Source: Elysia chlorotica
Taxonomy: Eukaryota > Mollusca > Gastropoda > Plakobranchidae
Assembly: GCA_003991915.1 (NCBI GenBank)
Contig: RQTK01000163.1
Coordinates: 70,825-134,824 of the forward strand
Reading direction: 5' to 3'
DNA: 64,000 nt
Positions 49,647-61,340 of this stretch are shown one piece after another. Position 1 is the first letter of the stretch. Each line of letters opens with the position of its first letter. The notes under the pieces are model-generated. The model had not been told where the DNA came from. It worked only from the letters and a program-made list of their open reading frames with translations, and searched no databases. A program made the position numbers and the translations under genes.

Positions 49647-49943
49647 GCTGCTTCCGCAAAACAAAGTAAACGACCAATCAAATTAAACCGGAGGCACGGA
49701 CATACCAACGCATGCGCTTGAGTGTCAGAGCTCGTAAGAAGTAGAGTCGAGTCACTGCAAGGCATAGAGGAGGATCCCTCGCCTCTAGCTCGCTTATTTT
49801 CATCGTCAAATTAATTGGATATTTTTTGTTTACCATGATGCCTATACATCGAAATGTTTAGCTAAACGTCCACACCGGTTGGAATTGGGCTTTTTGGCCA
49901 TGATGGGGCGCAAATGTGAGAGAAATAATTGAAAGTAACAAAG
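49647..49943. promoter_or_regulatory. Bidirectional promoter region of NOC4L and EP400
   Basis: NOC4L starts at 49646 on the minus strand, and an EP400 5' UTR exon appears to end at 49943 with a GTGAGT donor on the + strand, leaving under 300 bp between them. GCATGCGC at 49710-49717 matches the core of the NRF-1 site, and CCGGAG near 49688 resembles an ETS site. Both are common in housekeeping bidirectional promoters. No TATA box is evident. The sites are inferred from sequence only. Confidence 0.5.
49880..49943 (+). other. EP400: Putative EP400 5' UTR exon (approximate start)
   Basis: AACAAAG is followed by the strong donor GTGAGTC at 49944, with no long open frame upstream. A short upstream ORF (ATGATGGGGCGC..., ten codons) lies in it. 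Linking this exon to the coding exon at 54711 is inference from orientation and the absence of another gene between. The 5' end is not determined. Confidence 0.45.
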
Positions 49944-50275
49944 GTGAGTCAAAGATAATTCGTTGTGAAAATGGCGTCATTGGTCATTGATAGCACATTG
50001 CGCAGAGAATATGCGCACGGGTCGAAGGCGCTCATTGACTTGGAAGTTGAAGTCAATGCTTGTACTGGCTTGGCCTACTGCTAGCACGCTGACTTAGGGT
50101 AGAAAGCACAAACTTGACGTAGCTTATGTCTCGTCTAAGGCATTTTTATTCTTTTCATGTTAGGACGAGACGTAATCTACGTCATCTCTGCATTCTACCC
50201 CTATGGGTAGGTCTAGATCTTGATGTTAGTCATAACACACCTTGATGTCGCCTTCTAGAAATGTGCAGACAGATG

Positions 50276-50341
50276 TTAGATCTAGATCTAAATTTATCTT
50301 GATCAACTAGATCTAGTCTAGATCTAAGTGATCAAGATATT
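50276..50341. repeat. AGATCT-rich palindromic patch
   Basis: TAGATCTAGATCTA, CTAGATCTAG and TCTAGATCTA palindromes are crowded together and enclosed by the 10-bp inverted pair ATCTTGATCA / TGATCAAGAT. Similar TCTAGA/AGATCT-rich patches occur near 13140-13190, 16480-16680, 49070-49270 and 54600-54670. Confidence 0.7.
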
Positions 50342-50699
50342 TTTATGAGATAGATCTTGTCACTATTCCCCAATTCTCTTAGAATTTGCATGATCTGTAA
50401 CTCCGAATCTCAACCAACTCATGTGTGGCAACACTGTGATGAGACATTTGCGGCAGAGCTCAAATCGAGAAAATTCAATTTTTCTAATCGGAGGGGTGGG
50501 TGTGGTCAAACTAATCGGAACTTGTTTTTTTTTTAAATATGACAATAAAGCAGGTTTACTAGATGTAAATTGTCCTAAATTTATGTAAATTGCTGTAATC
50601 AAGTTACAAAAAATGACTCATTTATTTGGTATTTTTACAATCTTTTTATAGAGACTCTGGTTGGTTGAATTTAAGTATCTGGAGTATTCTTGACCAATA

Positions 50700-50785
50700 A
50701 AAACCGTTCTTTTCAACATCACTTGGTCTGGCGAGTCTTGAATGTAAGAAGCCAATGTTCTACCCGAGGACCACAGCACCTCAAT
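50700..50785 (-). mobile_element. Decayed SINE head, antisense to EP400
   Basis: Minus-strand reading gives GTGGTCCTCGGGTAGAACAT, almost the A-box region of the SINE at 24804, followed by a degenerate B box (ATTCAAGACTC). The core region is not clear. Confidence 0.45.
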
Positions 50786-51388
50786 GATGCAATAGCAAAT
50801 ATAAACCAAATTGAAGATTTTTTTTAAAGTACTTATGTTCGACCATTATAATTTAACACAAGCAACCCAATTGATATCCTGCAGGATTTGCATCTATTTG
50901 ATGTGTCAAGTTTAAAAACAGAGCGCATAGAAGCCAAAACTCAAAGTGGCCTGAATAGGCCTACTACTGCATATAAACTTTTAAATTTGTCAATAATGTG
51001 CAAAGAATATGATATGGTGATAGAAAGGCCACTGCAGCCTGAATAAGCATTACCAGTGAAGAAACAGCGCATTACCCAAATCACATCCACATCCTACAAT
51101 CTGCCCCAGACATGACATTTAAACTTCATGATCGCCAAGGGACAGTAAAAGTTTCATAGAACATCAGAGGTTCTACATAACCTCATGTCACTTATAATCA
51201 TCTGAAAATAACATGGCCAGAGATTTTTTTCTTCCAATTTGCCTTTCAAAAGAGATAGCAACAACTAAAACTTTTGTCATGGTGAGCAGTCAAATTTGAC
51301 ATTGGCAGTATGGGTGTTTGATAGACATTGCATACACTGATACAGCCATAAAAAATACTGTAAACAGTGATGAGGTTGTTGTACTTAC

Positions 51389-51487
51389 CTTATAGTACTT
51401 GACGTATAGCTCATTGTTCCTGGCGGCAAGGTCATACTTTCCTGGAGGTCCTCTGCTGTTATAGTTATCTCTCTCTTTCGAATAATT
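51389..51487 (-). pseudogene. Orphan NSUN2-like exon (33 codons) inside EP400 intron 1
   Basis: Minus-strand acceptor CCCTCAG and donor GTAAGTAC bound 99 nt that are open throughout. The translation ends GKYDLAARNNELYVKYYK, which aligns without gaps to the N-terminal segment of the tRNA m5C methyltransferase NSUN2 (pattern G-x-Y-x5-(N)-N-x-L-(Y/F)-x2-YY), just before the usual IVP-E-W segment. No following NSUN2 exon was found on this strand down to NOC4L, and no first exon was found upstream. It may be a gene fragment, a trapped exon, or a chance match. If real and functional, the rest of NSUN2 should lie elsewhere. Confidence 0.45.
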
Positions 51488-54125
51488 CTGAGGGAATAAT
51501 GGAAATGAGAGAGCTACCAACACAACTGCGAATGAAGTGCACATTTTTTATTCACCTCCCAAGATGACCACAATGAATTTCAAACTCTCAAAATAGCCTC
51601 TGAAGCTAACAAAAGGTGATTAAAGATGTAAATTTATAAAGGAGTTTCCAGAGCTAGAAAACAATAAATGAACATTAGGTAGGGGGTCATGCCTTAGAAA
51701 GTTTCCAATATGGCGGAAAACACTCAGGTCTTTTGAAGGTTTCCTTTTCAGGACCAAATTTGATCAATTTTCAACTTAAATGAAGTATGACATATTTGGT
51801 ATCATAATTTAGCTTAAACTTTCAGGAATATGAAAATGACATTTATATGAGCAGCAGACCTTCAGTTTCCGTGAAAAAGGACAACGAAGAGAGGTAACTG
51901 CGATTTTCGGTGAAAATTTTTAAGTGATCTTTTATGAATGGTTTACACTGTGCATAACACTTTAAACCACTCCTTACTGTAATGACATAGTCATTTGACA
52001 CCTGAACACCATGTAAGAGGTTATTCTTGAAAAAAAAAATGATTTTTATAATTTATATTGAATTAAATCATAAAAAATATCATGCCCAAATTAAACTTTG
52101 AGAACGCCTGCGTAAAAAATTAAAAATTCTTAATGTGAAATTGAATAGTATTCAGTTAAGTCTGTTGATCACCAAGATTGAGAATTAGTTTAACACATGG
52201 GTGGTCTTTACCCCCAAAGTTCATAATTTCAAGTGATAAAAAAAGAACGACGGCTTTTACATTTAACTAGTTCTCCTCCGCGTATTATTTTCTGAAATAA
52301 TACCACTTAATCTGAGGTGTCAAATTGCATGGTACCCTTGATCTGTGTTATAAAACACTACAAAATGCTGTAATATATTTAAAAAGTTGGATAGCATATG
52401 GTGAATAAGGAAGAAAAAAGTTTTGTTGTGGTATTGAAAAAGTTTCTCCGATCCATTGTTGGTCTAATTCAAACATGTTTATGGTTGCTTGCATGATCTA
52501 TAGTGGAGCAAAAATCATTGTATTTTTGCACACATTGTTGCTGTCTTAATTTAAAATGTAAGCTTTCTTAAAAATAAGTATGGTTTAATGACATTAAGGT
52601 AGGCCTACATGTAACCTGTTGTCTGCCCCTTGCATATCCAGTTTTACTTGACAGAAGGTTGACCTTCTCTTTCACTCAGTTTCATCTTGTCATGACTTGA
52701 ATTATGTTCTGTTAAAAAGCTCCCCACTTTCTGTTTGGTAAATTAATAATTCCTTAGTTGTTGGGTTTTTTTTATCCTTTTTTTTCTTCTTTTAAAAGCT
52801 TAGATTTTGTTATTATTATTTTTTGTTATAGTGCATGACAGTGAAGGAATCTGGACCTAGCCTGAACAGATCTTAACAGTGTGGCAACTTATTGAGTTGT
52901 AAAACTTTAAAGGCTTATGAGTCTATCAGGAATAAGGGATGTGACTGCTAAAAATTACCAATAGTTTTTTTTTTTAATTTTTTTTAAAGTAAAAGAAAAA
53001 CAGAAAATATGCGGCACCCCTAAAGTCTTTGTAAATAAACGGGATACAGCACTGTGTGCGGGGATCTAGAATCCCAACCTATGGCGACGACTATAATCGT
53101 AATCGATACTAAAAATAAATTGAGTTCGGACCTAATCTAACCTATTTCAACATAATTTAAACTGCTTCGGCGTAAATGAAATATTTTACGGTAGATTTTT
53201 TACCTTTATCGGTCAACGATAACAAAGCAAACGAAAATAAAAGGTCAAAACGATCACCGATTACACGAGAATGGAATTGGAATTCAATATGACGGCGCCC
53301 GGCTCTAGATCTATCCTGAGGTCGCTTCCGGTTTGACATAAACAAATCCGCGTCTTGACTCCCGCACTAATGTATTTTCAACACAATGAAAAGAAAGTAA
53401 ATTATATAGAAGAACTATGAAACTATGCCCCATATTGCCCATTAAAACCCCATTTTATAAATAGTTAAGTTTCTTTGCAATACATCAACCATAACATACT
53501 TCGCGGAGTCGAGGAAACCTATCGAAAATTGACCCGGTCACTCACTAGATCTATGCTACAATCCTCTGTGAACATCCACTGCGAAGAACGACACGACGCC
53601 TATTATTCACACTAACTTGCCCGCTAGATAAAAAAAAGGCTCTCAAGATGAATCTATTCAGAAAAAATCATATTTTGTTTGTCCACAAAAAAATTTGAAG
53701 TAGAATGACGGCCGGAAACATTTTTTACGATGAATAGACGATTTGATCTCTTTGCGAAATAAACGCGACACGGCGACCGGAAATGGCGGAAACGTATGAA
53801 ACAAAGAGGCTTGTTCGTCACGAAAATAAGCGACGCAAAATATCGAGAATCTCCCGAACTTGGCAAAATCCAACCAAATTTCCCAAAAACCAAACAAACT
53901 GTCCGAAATACGATATAATTAGATACAGTTATTACTCATCTCGGGAAATTAACGGAAATTTGAATTAAATATTGCTGCTTTACGGCAATTACCGATGTTT
54001 GACAAGGGTCACCATCAACACAAAGGAAACTCATGGTGTCGTTTTTTACCTACCTCGTGAACTATCGAAGCAACAACTTTGAAATTCAAATATATTTTAC
54101 ACAAAACTGACAACAACACAGCAAA

Positions 54126-54373
54126 AATGCACATGAACAGTTCTAAACAGCTAAAAATAATTAACATATGTGTGAAAGTCACAAATCCGTTCTCTGTAAA
54201 GAATATGCTATTTTTAGACTCTGAGTGTTTTCTGCCTTATGATGACATCACAGCATAACGAAATGCACATGAACAATTATAACTAAAAATAATAACCATA
54301 AATGTGTACAGAAAGTCACAAATCCGTTCTCTGTAAAGAATATGCTATTTTTAGACTTTGAGTGTTTTCTGCC
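54126..54373. repeat. Tandem duplication, about 135-bp unit, upstream of first EP400 coding exon
   Basis: Copies at about 54126-54236 and 54262-54373 share AATGCACATGAACA at the start and a nearly identical block through TTTTTAGACT(C/T)TGAGTGTTT. The spacing region differs. Confidence 0.85.
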
Positions 54374-54723
54374 ACATACGATTTTATTGCTTCTTTTTCA
54401 GTCATGATCATTTTTCTCCATTTTAAATGCACCAGTAGTTGTTCAACCCGGCTATGTGTTTGGTCTATGTTTGCCTTATTGTTCCTTGTCCTTCCCTCTC
54501 ACTTGTTAAATGTTGTATTTCATGCAAAAACAAAGTAAAACGGTAACACACGATGATACATTGTTCTTCTAAGAACTGTTTCTGCACCAAATAAAGATTA
54601 AGAGCATCATTAAGATCTCGTGTAAACCTAGACCTATATTAACATCGGATTCAGATCTGCTAGATATTCTAATGGTCTTTAAAAAATTTCTTCTCTTTCC
54701 TTTTCTTAAGGTGAGTAGTGAAG

Positions 54724-57301
54724 ATGCAACAGAATGACAAGGAGACTGGTGGCCAGCCCCAACAGAGGCTTACCACCACAGGCAGGTTCCAGGCACTGGC
54801 AAGTCTGCCTGCAGGCCGGCAAGCTACATTGAGTGAGGAAATAGGATATATTTTATTTTTTCAGCTAGATCTATATGGGTTTAGATCAATTAGCCCCACT
54901 ACATGTTCAATTTCCATTTTATGATTTGATGTGTTGGTAGTGTTGAATAACTCATTTTTATTGCAGTTAAATCAATAAAAAAAAAAATATTGGCTTGCGA
55001 AGTTCACATTTTCTATCTATGATCCTGCGTTCAAATTAAAAATGGCTTGGTTAAAAATCTTAACATTTCTTTAAAAGTGGAACTTAGGGCCTATTATTTT
55101 ATCCTAGATTGACAGCAGTTGTTTCGTTACCTGAGAGTAGGTAGGTATCCAATCACTGAGGAGTAAATGCCGCTTGACCATTCAACAAGCGCTTTAATTT
55201 TTGTAAGTCACATTCACCACTCCTCTCAGTTGCTCAACAAATGTATCAACTTTGGGAGGGTTGGCAAGTCTTTCAAAGGCTAGTAAACCTGTGCAAGTTG
55301 GACTTTTTATTATGGCTTGAAATGCAAGAGTTTTATAATCTGGTGTCTTTTCTACTTGCATCTCTCTATAAATTTTTGTTATTTTCTTGATGACTAGTTC
55401 CAGCTGCAAGTGGTGTGGGTGTGCCGACACTGAGTCTCACTCTCCCAAGGACACTTTCTGGCCAGGAGTCATCTGCTCAAGCACTGCCTGTGTCTGCAGC
55501 GTCTCTAACTTCACTTGTTTCACCTCAGACTATCAATCTCATTCAGCGACAACTATCAACAGGTAAATTGGACATGAAACAAAACTAAGCCTTGTGAATC
55601 AAATATGCTAGTGAAATGGTTAGTGGACGATTCTGGAAAAAAGTCATCTTATAGTTTTAATGCATTGATTGAACATTTCTTGCTGTTAAAGATAGCGCAG
55701 TTAGTCTTTTTTCTACTGATTTACCACAAAGAAATACTCAAAACACTTTTTATATTTCTCGTCGGTCAAATCTTTGGTACTTTCTCTAAACCATTAAAAT
55801 GAAGAAAATCACTGCAAACCCACATGTACTAAATTATTTGCCTTACATTGGTTAATTTAAACCAAAGTTGTTGATGTGAAAGCACTATTTTTTATCCATG
55901 TGGTCTTCTCCAGCTATATAATTTTAAATCAAAGTTGTTGATGTGAAAGTACTATTTTTTATCCATGTGGTCTTCTCCAGCTATGTTAAAAACAAAATAA
56001 TGTCCCCCCTTTTTTTTTTAAGTTTCCAATAAAATAAATATGTCCCAATTTTCTTTACCTAGGTATCGTAGGTCTATCTACAGTCTCTGCTCAGGGTCTC
56101 CACTTGCTGCAGGCTTCGGGCACACCTCTCACATTTGTCACTGCCACCAGCCCTGAGGCTGTGACAGCCTTAGAACAGCGCAAGGCTCGCCTTCTGCAGC
56201 AGCAGAAACAGCAGCCTGGCACTGTTCACCATCTGGCCGCCCCTAGCCCTGCCAACCCGATGTCCAGTCCCAGCCACAGCCTTTCAATTGCTGCTACCAC
56301 AATGAGTGGAGCACAACAGACGCCCTCTGGGCTCAAACGATCTCACCTCAGCTCGGATGGTACGGTGATCCTTGGTACTACTTTGCCAACCACGGGTGCA
56401 ACCATATCCATCAGTGCAAAGGACCTAAAGCTTCTCACGCAGGCCAAGCAACCAACTTGTGCTGTCACCACGCCTGCTACAGGGGGCCCTTCTCCAAAGA
56501 AGATAAAACTAGAGGCTAAACCAGCCTCCAACAAAGAGACTGAAAATTGCAGACAGCTGGTTTGTAGTCACAAGAGGAACAGAATGAGAGAGATAAAGAG
56601 AAAGTATAGAAACCACCTCACCGAGCTATTCTATATCCAGGGTGGTGGCAACATGACAGAGTTCAACTCGTGGAAAAAGCGCCCCTCACAGCCCCTGCTC
56701 AACTTTTTGGAAGGCAGTAAGCTAGATAGTGAAGATGAAGATGAGCCTCAAGAGAAAAAGATTAACGATGAGGTTTGTATTACTTCTCCTTTATATTCAC
56801 CTAAGTTCTCTTAGTCTCTCAGTAAAGCATAGTTGTCATTTCATAATTTCACAAAATAATGTTCTAGAATCTTTCAAATGGGGAAGATGATTTTCTTTTT
56901 TTCTTTAAGTTCATGCTTTCTTTTCTATGCCATAACGCAACTCAGGCAGCCACAGCATCTCATTTATAGATCTACCTTAAACTTACGTCAAAACATGGAA
57001 TGGGCATGAAGGCTTTAAGAGTTAAGTGGGTTTTTTTTAATAAGGTATGATCATCTTTTTTCTCTGACCCAGATCAAAGTGCTTACCAGTGCAGGAAGTA
57101 ATGCCGCTCTTGCAACTCCTGCGGCCATCTCAACAACTTTGCCGCAGTCTATTTCAGCGCTGAGTCAGCAAGGTAGTAGCAAGCCTTCTGCCCTTTTCTC
57201 ACCTCTCTACACCACCACCACTTGTCCAAACTCGCTTGGGTCTCAAGCCCCTGGGATTGACGGCTTTCTCAGACAGCTCACTGCGTACATCAAGGGTACC
57301 G
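54724..57301 (+). CDS. EP400: E1A-binding protein p400 (EP400), N-terminal exons, partial
   Basis: EP400 is the SWI/SNF-family ATPase scaffold of the NuA4/TIP60 chromatin remodelling complex. Visible coding exons are 54724-54832 (ATG 54724, exon from 54711), 55404-55562, 56063-56772 and 57073 to about 57295 or 57301. They encode about 400 residues, and exons 1-4 join in frame. The region is Ser/Thr/Ala/Gln-rich with SP-repeats and a basic patch PKKIKL. A block at about residues 252-312 (REIKRKY, LTELFYIQGGGNM, WKKRPSQPLL, then an acidic run and KINDE) matches the EP400_N region of vertebrate EP400 (HxxEL-FFLQ-GNM, then acidic, INDE). The HSA, ATPase and SANT parts lie outside the window. The last donor is ambiguous. 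Confidence 0.87.
55853..55984. repeat. Tandem 66-bp duplication in EP400 intron
   Basis: CAAAGTTGTTGATGTGAAAG and the following block through TGGTCTTCTCCAGCTAT occurs twice with single-base differences, between coding exons 2 and 3. Each unit ends in a CTCCAG that could act as a decoy acceptor. Confidence 0.9.
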
Positions 57302-58442
57302 GTACTGGGCGAAAACTTTCCTTGGTTTTCTTTCTTTGGCATCCCGTTTCTGACACCCTTTTGGTTTGATTTTTGTTTTAGTTGGTTCAGGCTATTGCAA
57401 TGTATAGAGAGAATAATGCTGTTTTGGTCTCTCTAAAGAAAGAAGTTTTGACGTTTTGTTGTTGGTTTTTTTTTCTTTTGCGTGTGTGTGTGTCATGCTC
57501 GCTGTTGGCTTTCAACTTGTTGATTTCGTTTGTTTCTTCTTTTTTTTTTAATCACAACAGTAGATATGCCATGTAGCTTCAGTAATATCAGTATGCTATG
57601 GCTAGTGTTTTGGACAAAATGATAGTGAATATTTGGAGCATCTGTTTGATTATATTATGTTCACCTTTTGAAAAAAATATTCTTGTGGGTTGTTTTTGGT
57701 GGATGTTATAGAGAAAATGTTCTTTAGCATTTTTTTAGTCATTATTTGGGTTTTTCATTTAATTTGAATCATCTTTTTTTTGCTTCTGATATCAAGAGTG
57801 TTTTTGGTCCGCTTTTGTGCATCTTTGAACAATTTTCTTCAATGCATGTATTATAGAAAAACTATTGTTTTTAGGTCCAAAGCAAAGTGTGGCAATAAGC
57901 AGAAAACCCTTTACTGTGCTCTCTTGCTCAATGCCTGCTTCAACTTTATCAGGTATTTTGTTCATATTGTAGTCCTGGTTGTCTCTGTTCTTCCCGACCG
58001 GCTGTTGTCATTATATTGATGGTGTAAAATTTAAAAGTAATATCGTTTCACACTATATCTTAGTCTCAAATTGATTGCACAAGAAGGGTTTCATTTTCAA
58101 GAAGCTTTGTTTATCCTAGCCCAAGTTTGATGTAAGCTTTGGATTTCTTGGCTATCGCAAATGGATTCATTTCCTTGCAGACTTGGTGTTGTGTTTGCAT
58201 GCATTTTTTTTTTTTCATGGTGGTTGGTGATGATGGCTTCTTTCTTACCTTGATCGGTGATTTTTGTCTGTAGTAAAAACATGCTAGTATATTTTCTTTT
58301 ACCCGTTATATACACTGGAATCCGCTTCAATCACCTTGTTGGGGACATTCTAAAGAATTTTTTTTCATCCTAAGTTATATTGAATGTTGGTGGTAATGTT
58401 AAAAACAAAAGAGTTGATGCCTTGTAATTGGTTTATATAAAA

Positions 58443-58459
58443 TGATCATCATCATCATT

Positions 58460-58506
<47 letters not shown>

Positions 58507-58508
58507 TA

Positions 58509-58561
<53 letters not shown>

Positions 58562-58563
58562 GA
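58443..58563. repeat. (CAT)n microsatellite
   Basis: About 40 CAT/ATC units with two interruptions. Confidence 0.97.
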
Positions 58564-58599
58564 TTGAATCCATCAACGTTAATTTTTATCCCCTTTAAG

Positions 58600-58633
58600 T
58601 ATGTGTGTGTGTGTGTGTGTATATATGTGTGTG
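58600..58633. repeat. (GT)n microsatellite with TATA interruption
   Basis: GT dinucleotide tract interrupted by ATATAT, directly downstream of the CAT repeat. Confidence 0.9.
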
Positions 58634-58805
58634 TTTGGCGAGCGCGCACTTTCTTTAACTCTGAATATCTCAAGTTCCTTTGTTTTATCCCTCTTTGAGC
58701 CATCCTACCGCGGCCCCCGGAACGGTCGATCGATCGATCGTATCGATTTCCTGTACCCTTTGCGGCAAACGGCATCGAGTTGTCCGACTTGAAAGCTGAT
58801 CAAAA

Positions 58806-59858
58806 ACAACCATATAAATAATTTGATCGTGTGGCACCCTCGCGGCTTGATCCTTTCGTGCCGGCTCATGCGTCAATAGTATTAGACGCATTCTCCACAT
58901 TGTAGCATCCAGGCCGATGCCATCGATCTGATCTCTATTGATTTTATTGACCGGTTGCCTAGGTTGCGACTAGCGGACGTCAGCAATCGAGCTGCATGCT
59001 GGAAAGACTCTGGTCGGGCTACTCTTGGAGAAATCATTCGCTGGGCATCAGTGAGGGCAGCGCATCTTTTCACTTTTTGAGATTGCACACAGCAAAAGTC
59101 AAGCTTACGGTATTCACTCAACACTGAACTGACGGCACTGCAACTAAGACAGCAGACGTAAGTTACACGTATTATTAAATATTATATTTATTGAATAACT
59201 TTTACTGTCCAGAAAAAAAAAATGTTCGTCCACACGCACAAGTTTTGCTCCGAAGTAAAACAAACTTTTTAACGTTTACTCTTAAATGAATATAGTTCTG
59301 TTTGGTTAAAAGTACAAAGATAGAGGAGTGTTGATTACACGTAAAAGGTAAACAAATTTTGAAGCAGTTTGAACTGATGCACATTGCAGGTTTGTCAGTT
59401 TTACCGAAAATAAAGTAAAAAAGTAAAGTATCATCATATCACCTATATCGACACCAATAAAAAGCCACAAATAACTGAATCATCAACAGAAAAAAAAAGA
59501 AAAGAAAATTTTTTACAAGGGCAATATCAATTACAAAGCTGCAGCAAAACAAAATCATGGCAAATATTGCCATCAACAACACCACAATCACCGTAAAAAA
59601 CAACAACAGTAGCAGGAAAAACAGTTAATGTCAATGACAACAACATCAACATTATTGATGATAAAAGCAAAACATCATTTTATCCAACATTCAGTCCAAC
59701 TGTACAAATTTTAAAATATTTTTCGAAGGCGATTGGCATTGGAAAATACAATGTATCTACATGGCATACTGCATTCAAGGTAAACATTGCTGTGATGAAG
59801 CATATGGCCTATAAATTATTCAATGAATAGGGGCCTACCTCAGGTGGAAAGGTAGACC
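58806..59858. repeat. Near-identical repeat, copy 1 (more than 1 kb)
   Basis: This segment is almost identical to 62946-64000: one T/C change near 58857, one extra A in an A-run, and one difference at the window end. Similarity begins abruptly at ACAACCATAT. The content is unique-looking, with no tRNA head, no TG...CA LTR termini and no recognisable protein. The copies are offset by 4140 bp, later 4141. Confidence 0.97.
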
Positions 59859-61198
59859 TCCACTATAGACGTTGGCTGTATGGTACATAACAGTATGGTG
59901 GTGGTCTTTCCTATTCAGTTTGGCGAGGCCTTCACCTACAATTAGTAAATGGGCATTTTTATGGTGCCCTTTAATGAAGTAGGCGTAAAGCTCAATAAGT
60001 ATAGCACGATAAGTAGATAATAATTATGGCCATCTAACATACAATTGAAGCCCATTGAACAGGTTCAAAATTTTATATGAGATGTCTCGTTTAGAAAATG
60101 ACTGTGAGGAATAGTAACTTAAAGTCATCCACCATATAAAGTCTATTCCATTTTCGCTAACAGAGACAAAAATAGCAAAAATTCTATATGACGTACTCGG
60201 AGACAAGTTCATTCTCCGACATTAACACATACACACACGTTGGGGGCATACTAGTTAATATTTGCGCCGATGGAAGTGTCTGTATAAGAGCTTACAAAGA
60301 GCTGGTTATCTATCTGGCAGATATCCACTTCACGGATACAACTTGCTATAAGCTCTCAGATTCATGTGGGCAGCACTTTTCAAACTTTGAAGCAGAGGCA
60401 AAGTAAAGTGATTTGGGTTATAAGAAACTCGATATTTCGTGCTGTAAAGAAAAATTTCAAAGCGTTTTGTATCAAACGACATAGTTTATGTATATTTAGC
60501 CAGAATTGCAAATGTGAACTCAGATTTAAAAAATTCAGGAAAAAATCATTACCTTATGTCACGGAGAGAATAAAAACCCGACTGTTTTCTGGTTGCCCGA
60601 TCACCACACAGAAGCGATCCGCGAGAAGTTTGATAATTTTGATGATAAGGAAAAAAAATACGACGGAAAATGTCCTGGCGGTGATCGCTGAGACACGCAG
60701 AGCGCGAAACATACTCGACTCCTCGACTCTTACAGGACCCAAGCCTATGTGTCGCGTGCGTTGATGTGGTTGTGGCTGTGGAAATGCATATTATCAAACT
60801 CCTTGTAGATGGTTGCTTACACTGACAGTTTAAAGCATGTGGCCTTTCGGCACGCGCACAAACAATCTGTTGGCGTTCATAATCGTTGCACATTCGCCGC
60901 TTTGGGCACTTACTATTAATATTTTGCTTTCCACTTCTAAATGCTGTGTTAATTACGTAATGACTTGCGGTGCGTTACAGGAAGACCAAAGGGTGCCCTT
61001 ATAGCTCCCACTAAATGCACAAATATAGAATCTAGTTATTTTCAGTGATGCTATCCTTGTAACGAGATAAACAAGAGAGCTCGTAAAGGTATAGCCATAA
61101 CTTTGATGAGGTAGCGCTGTGTAGAATCCCTCAACCGGACGTAGGAGATATTAAAACAATCTCTCTCTGTAAAGAATCTAATATACTTTGATAAAGTT

Positions 61199-61340
61199 AT
61201 CAAAACTCACGTTGTCAACCGCACACTTCAGTGGATTCCAGGACATATTATTATTCTTGGAAAATGCAGAGCAGAAAGACTGGCCAAACAAGAAACAAAA
61301 CGCCCAAGCATCAACAACCATACCTCAGTGACTGAGTACA
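61199..61340 (+). mobile_element. Decayed RNase H domain of a non-LTR retrotransposon
   Basis: One open stretch reads TLQWIPGH followed by AERLAKQ and SVTEY-type residues, the C-terminal part of the RNase H domain (W-I-P-G-H, then the ADxLAK motif with Asp changed) found in several non-LTR elements. The histidine motif is kept but the catalytic Asp position reads Glu-Arg. Stops follow soon after. Fragmentary and dead. Confidence 0.65.

Larger units (their letters stand above)
49944..54710 (+). other. EP400 intron 1 (inferred)
   Basis: This 4.8 kb stretch holds no EP400 coding exon. It contains an AGATCT-rich palindromic patch (50276-50341), a decayed antisense SINE head (50700-50785), the orphan NSUN2-like exon (51389-51487, minus), a more GC-rich patch at about 53040-54000 with ATG codons in both directions but no recognisable protein, and a tandem duplication at 54126-54373. 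Confidence 0.5.

Noticed and set aside
50363-50602. Minus-strand open frame of 79 codons (with CRKC and HMSWLRFG)
   Set aside because: I do not recognise any family, there is no supporting exon structure, and part of it is low complexity.
53157-53968. ATG-containing frames in a GC-richer patch, possible first exons on either strand
   Set aside because: The frames lack convincing donors or recognisable products. I could not connect them to EP400 or to the NSUN2-like exon.
49647-54710. DDX51, expected beside NOC4L by human gene order
   Set aside because: No DEAD-box helicase motif was seen on either strand in the window.
60549-60893. Minus-strand open frame of 114 codons
   Set aside because: No homology that I recognise and no splice or codon evidence of a real gene.
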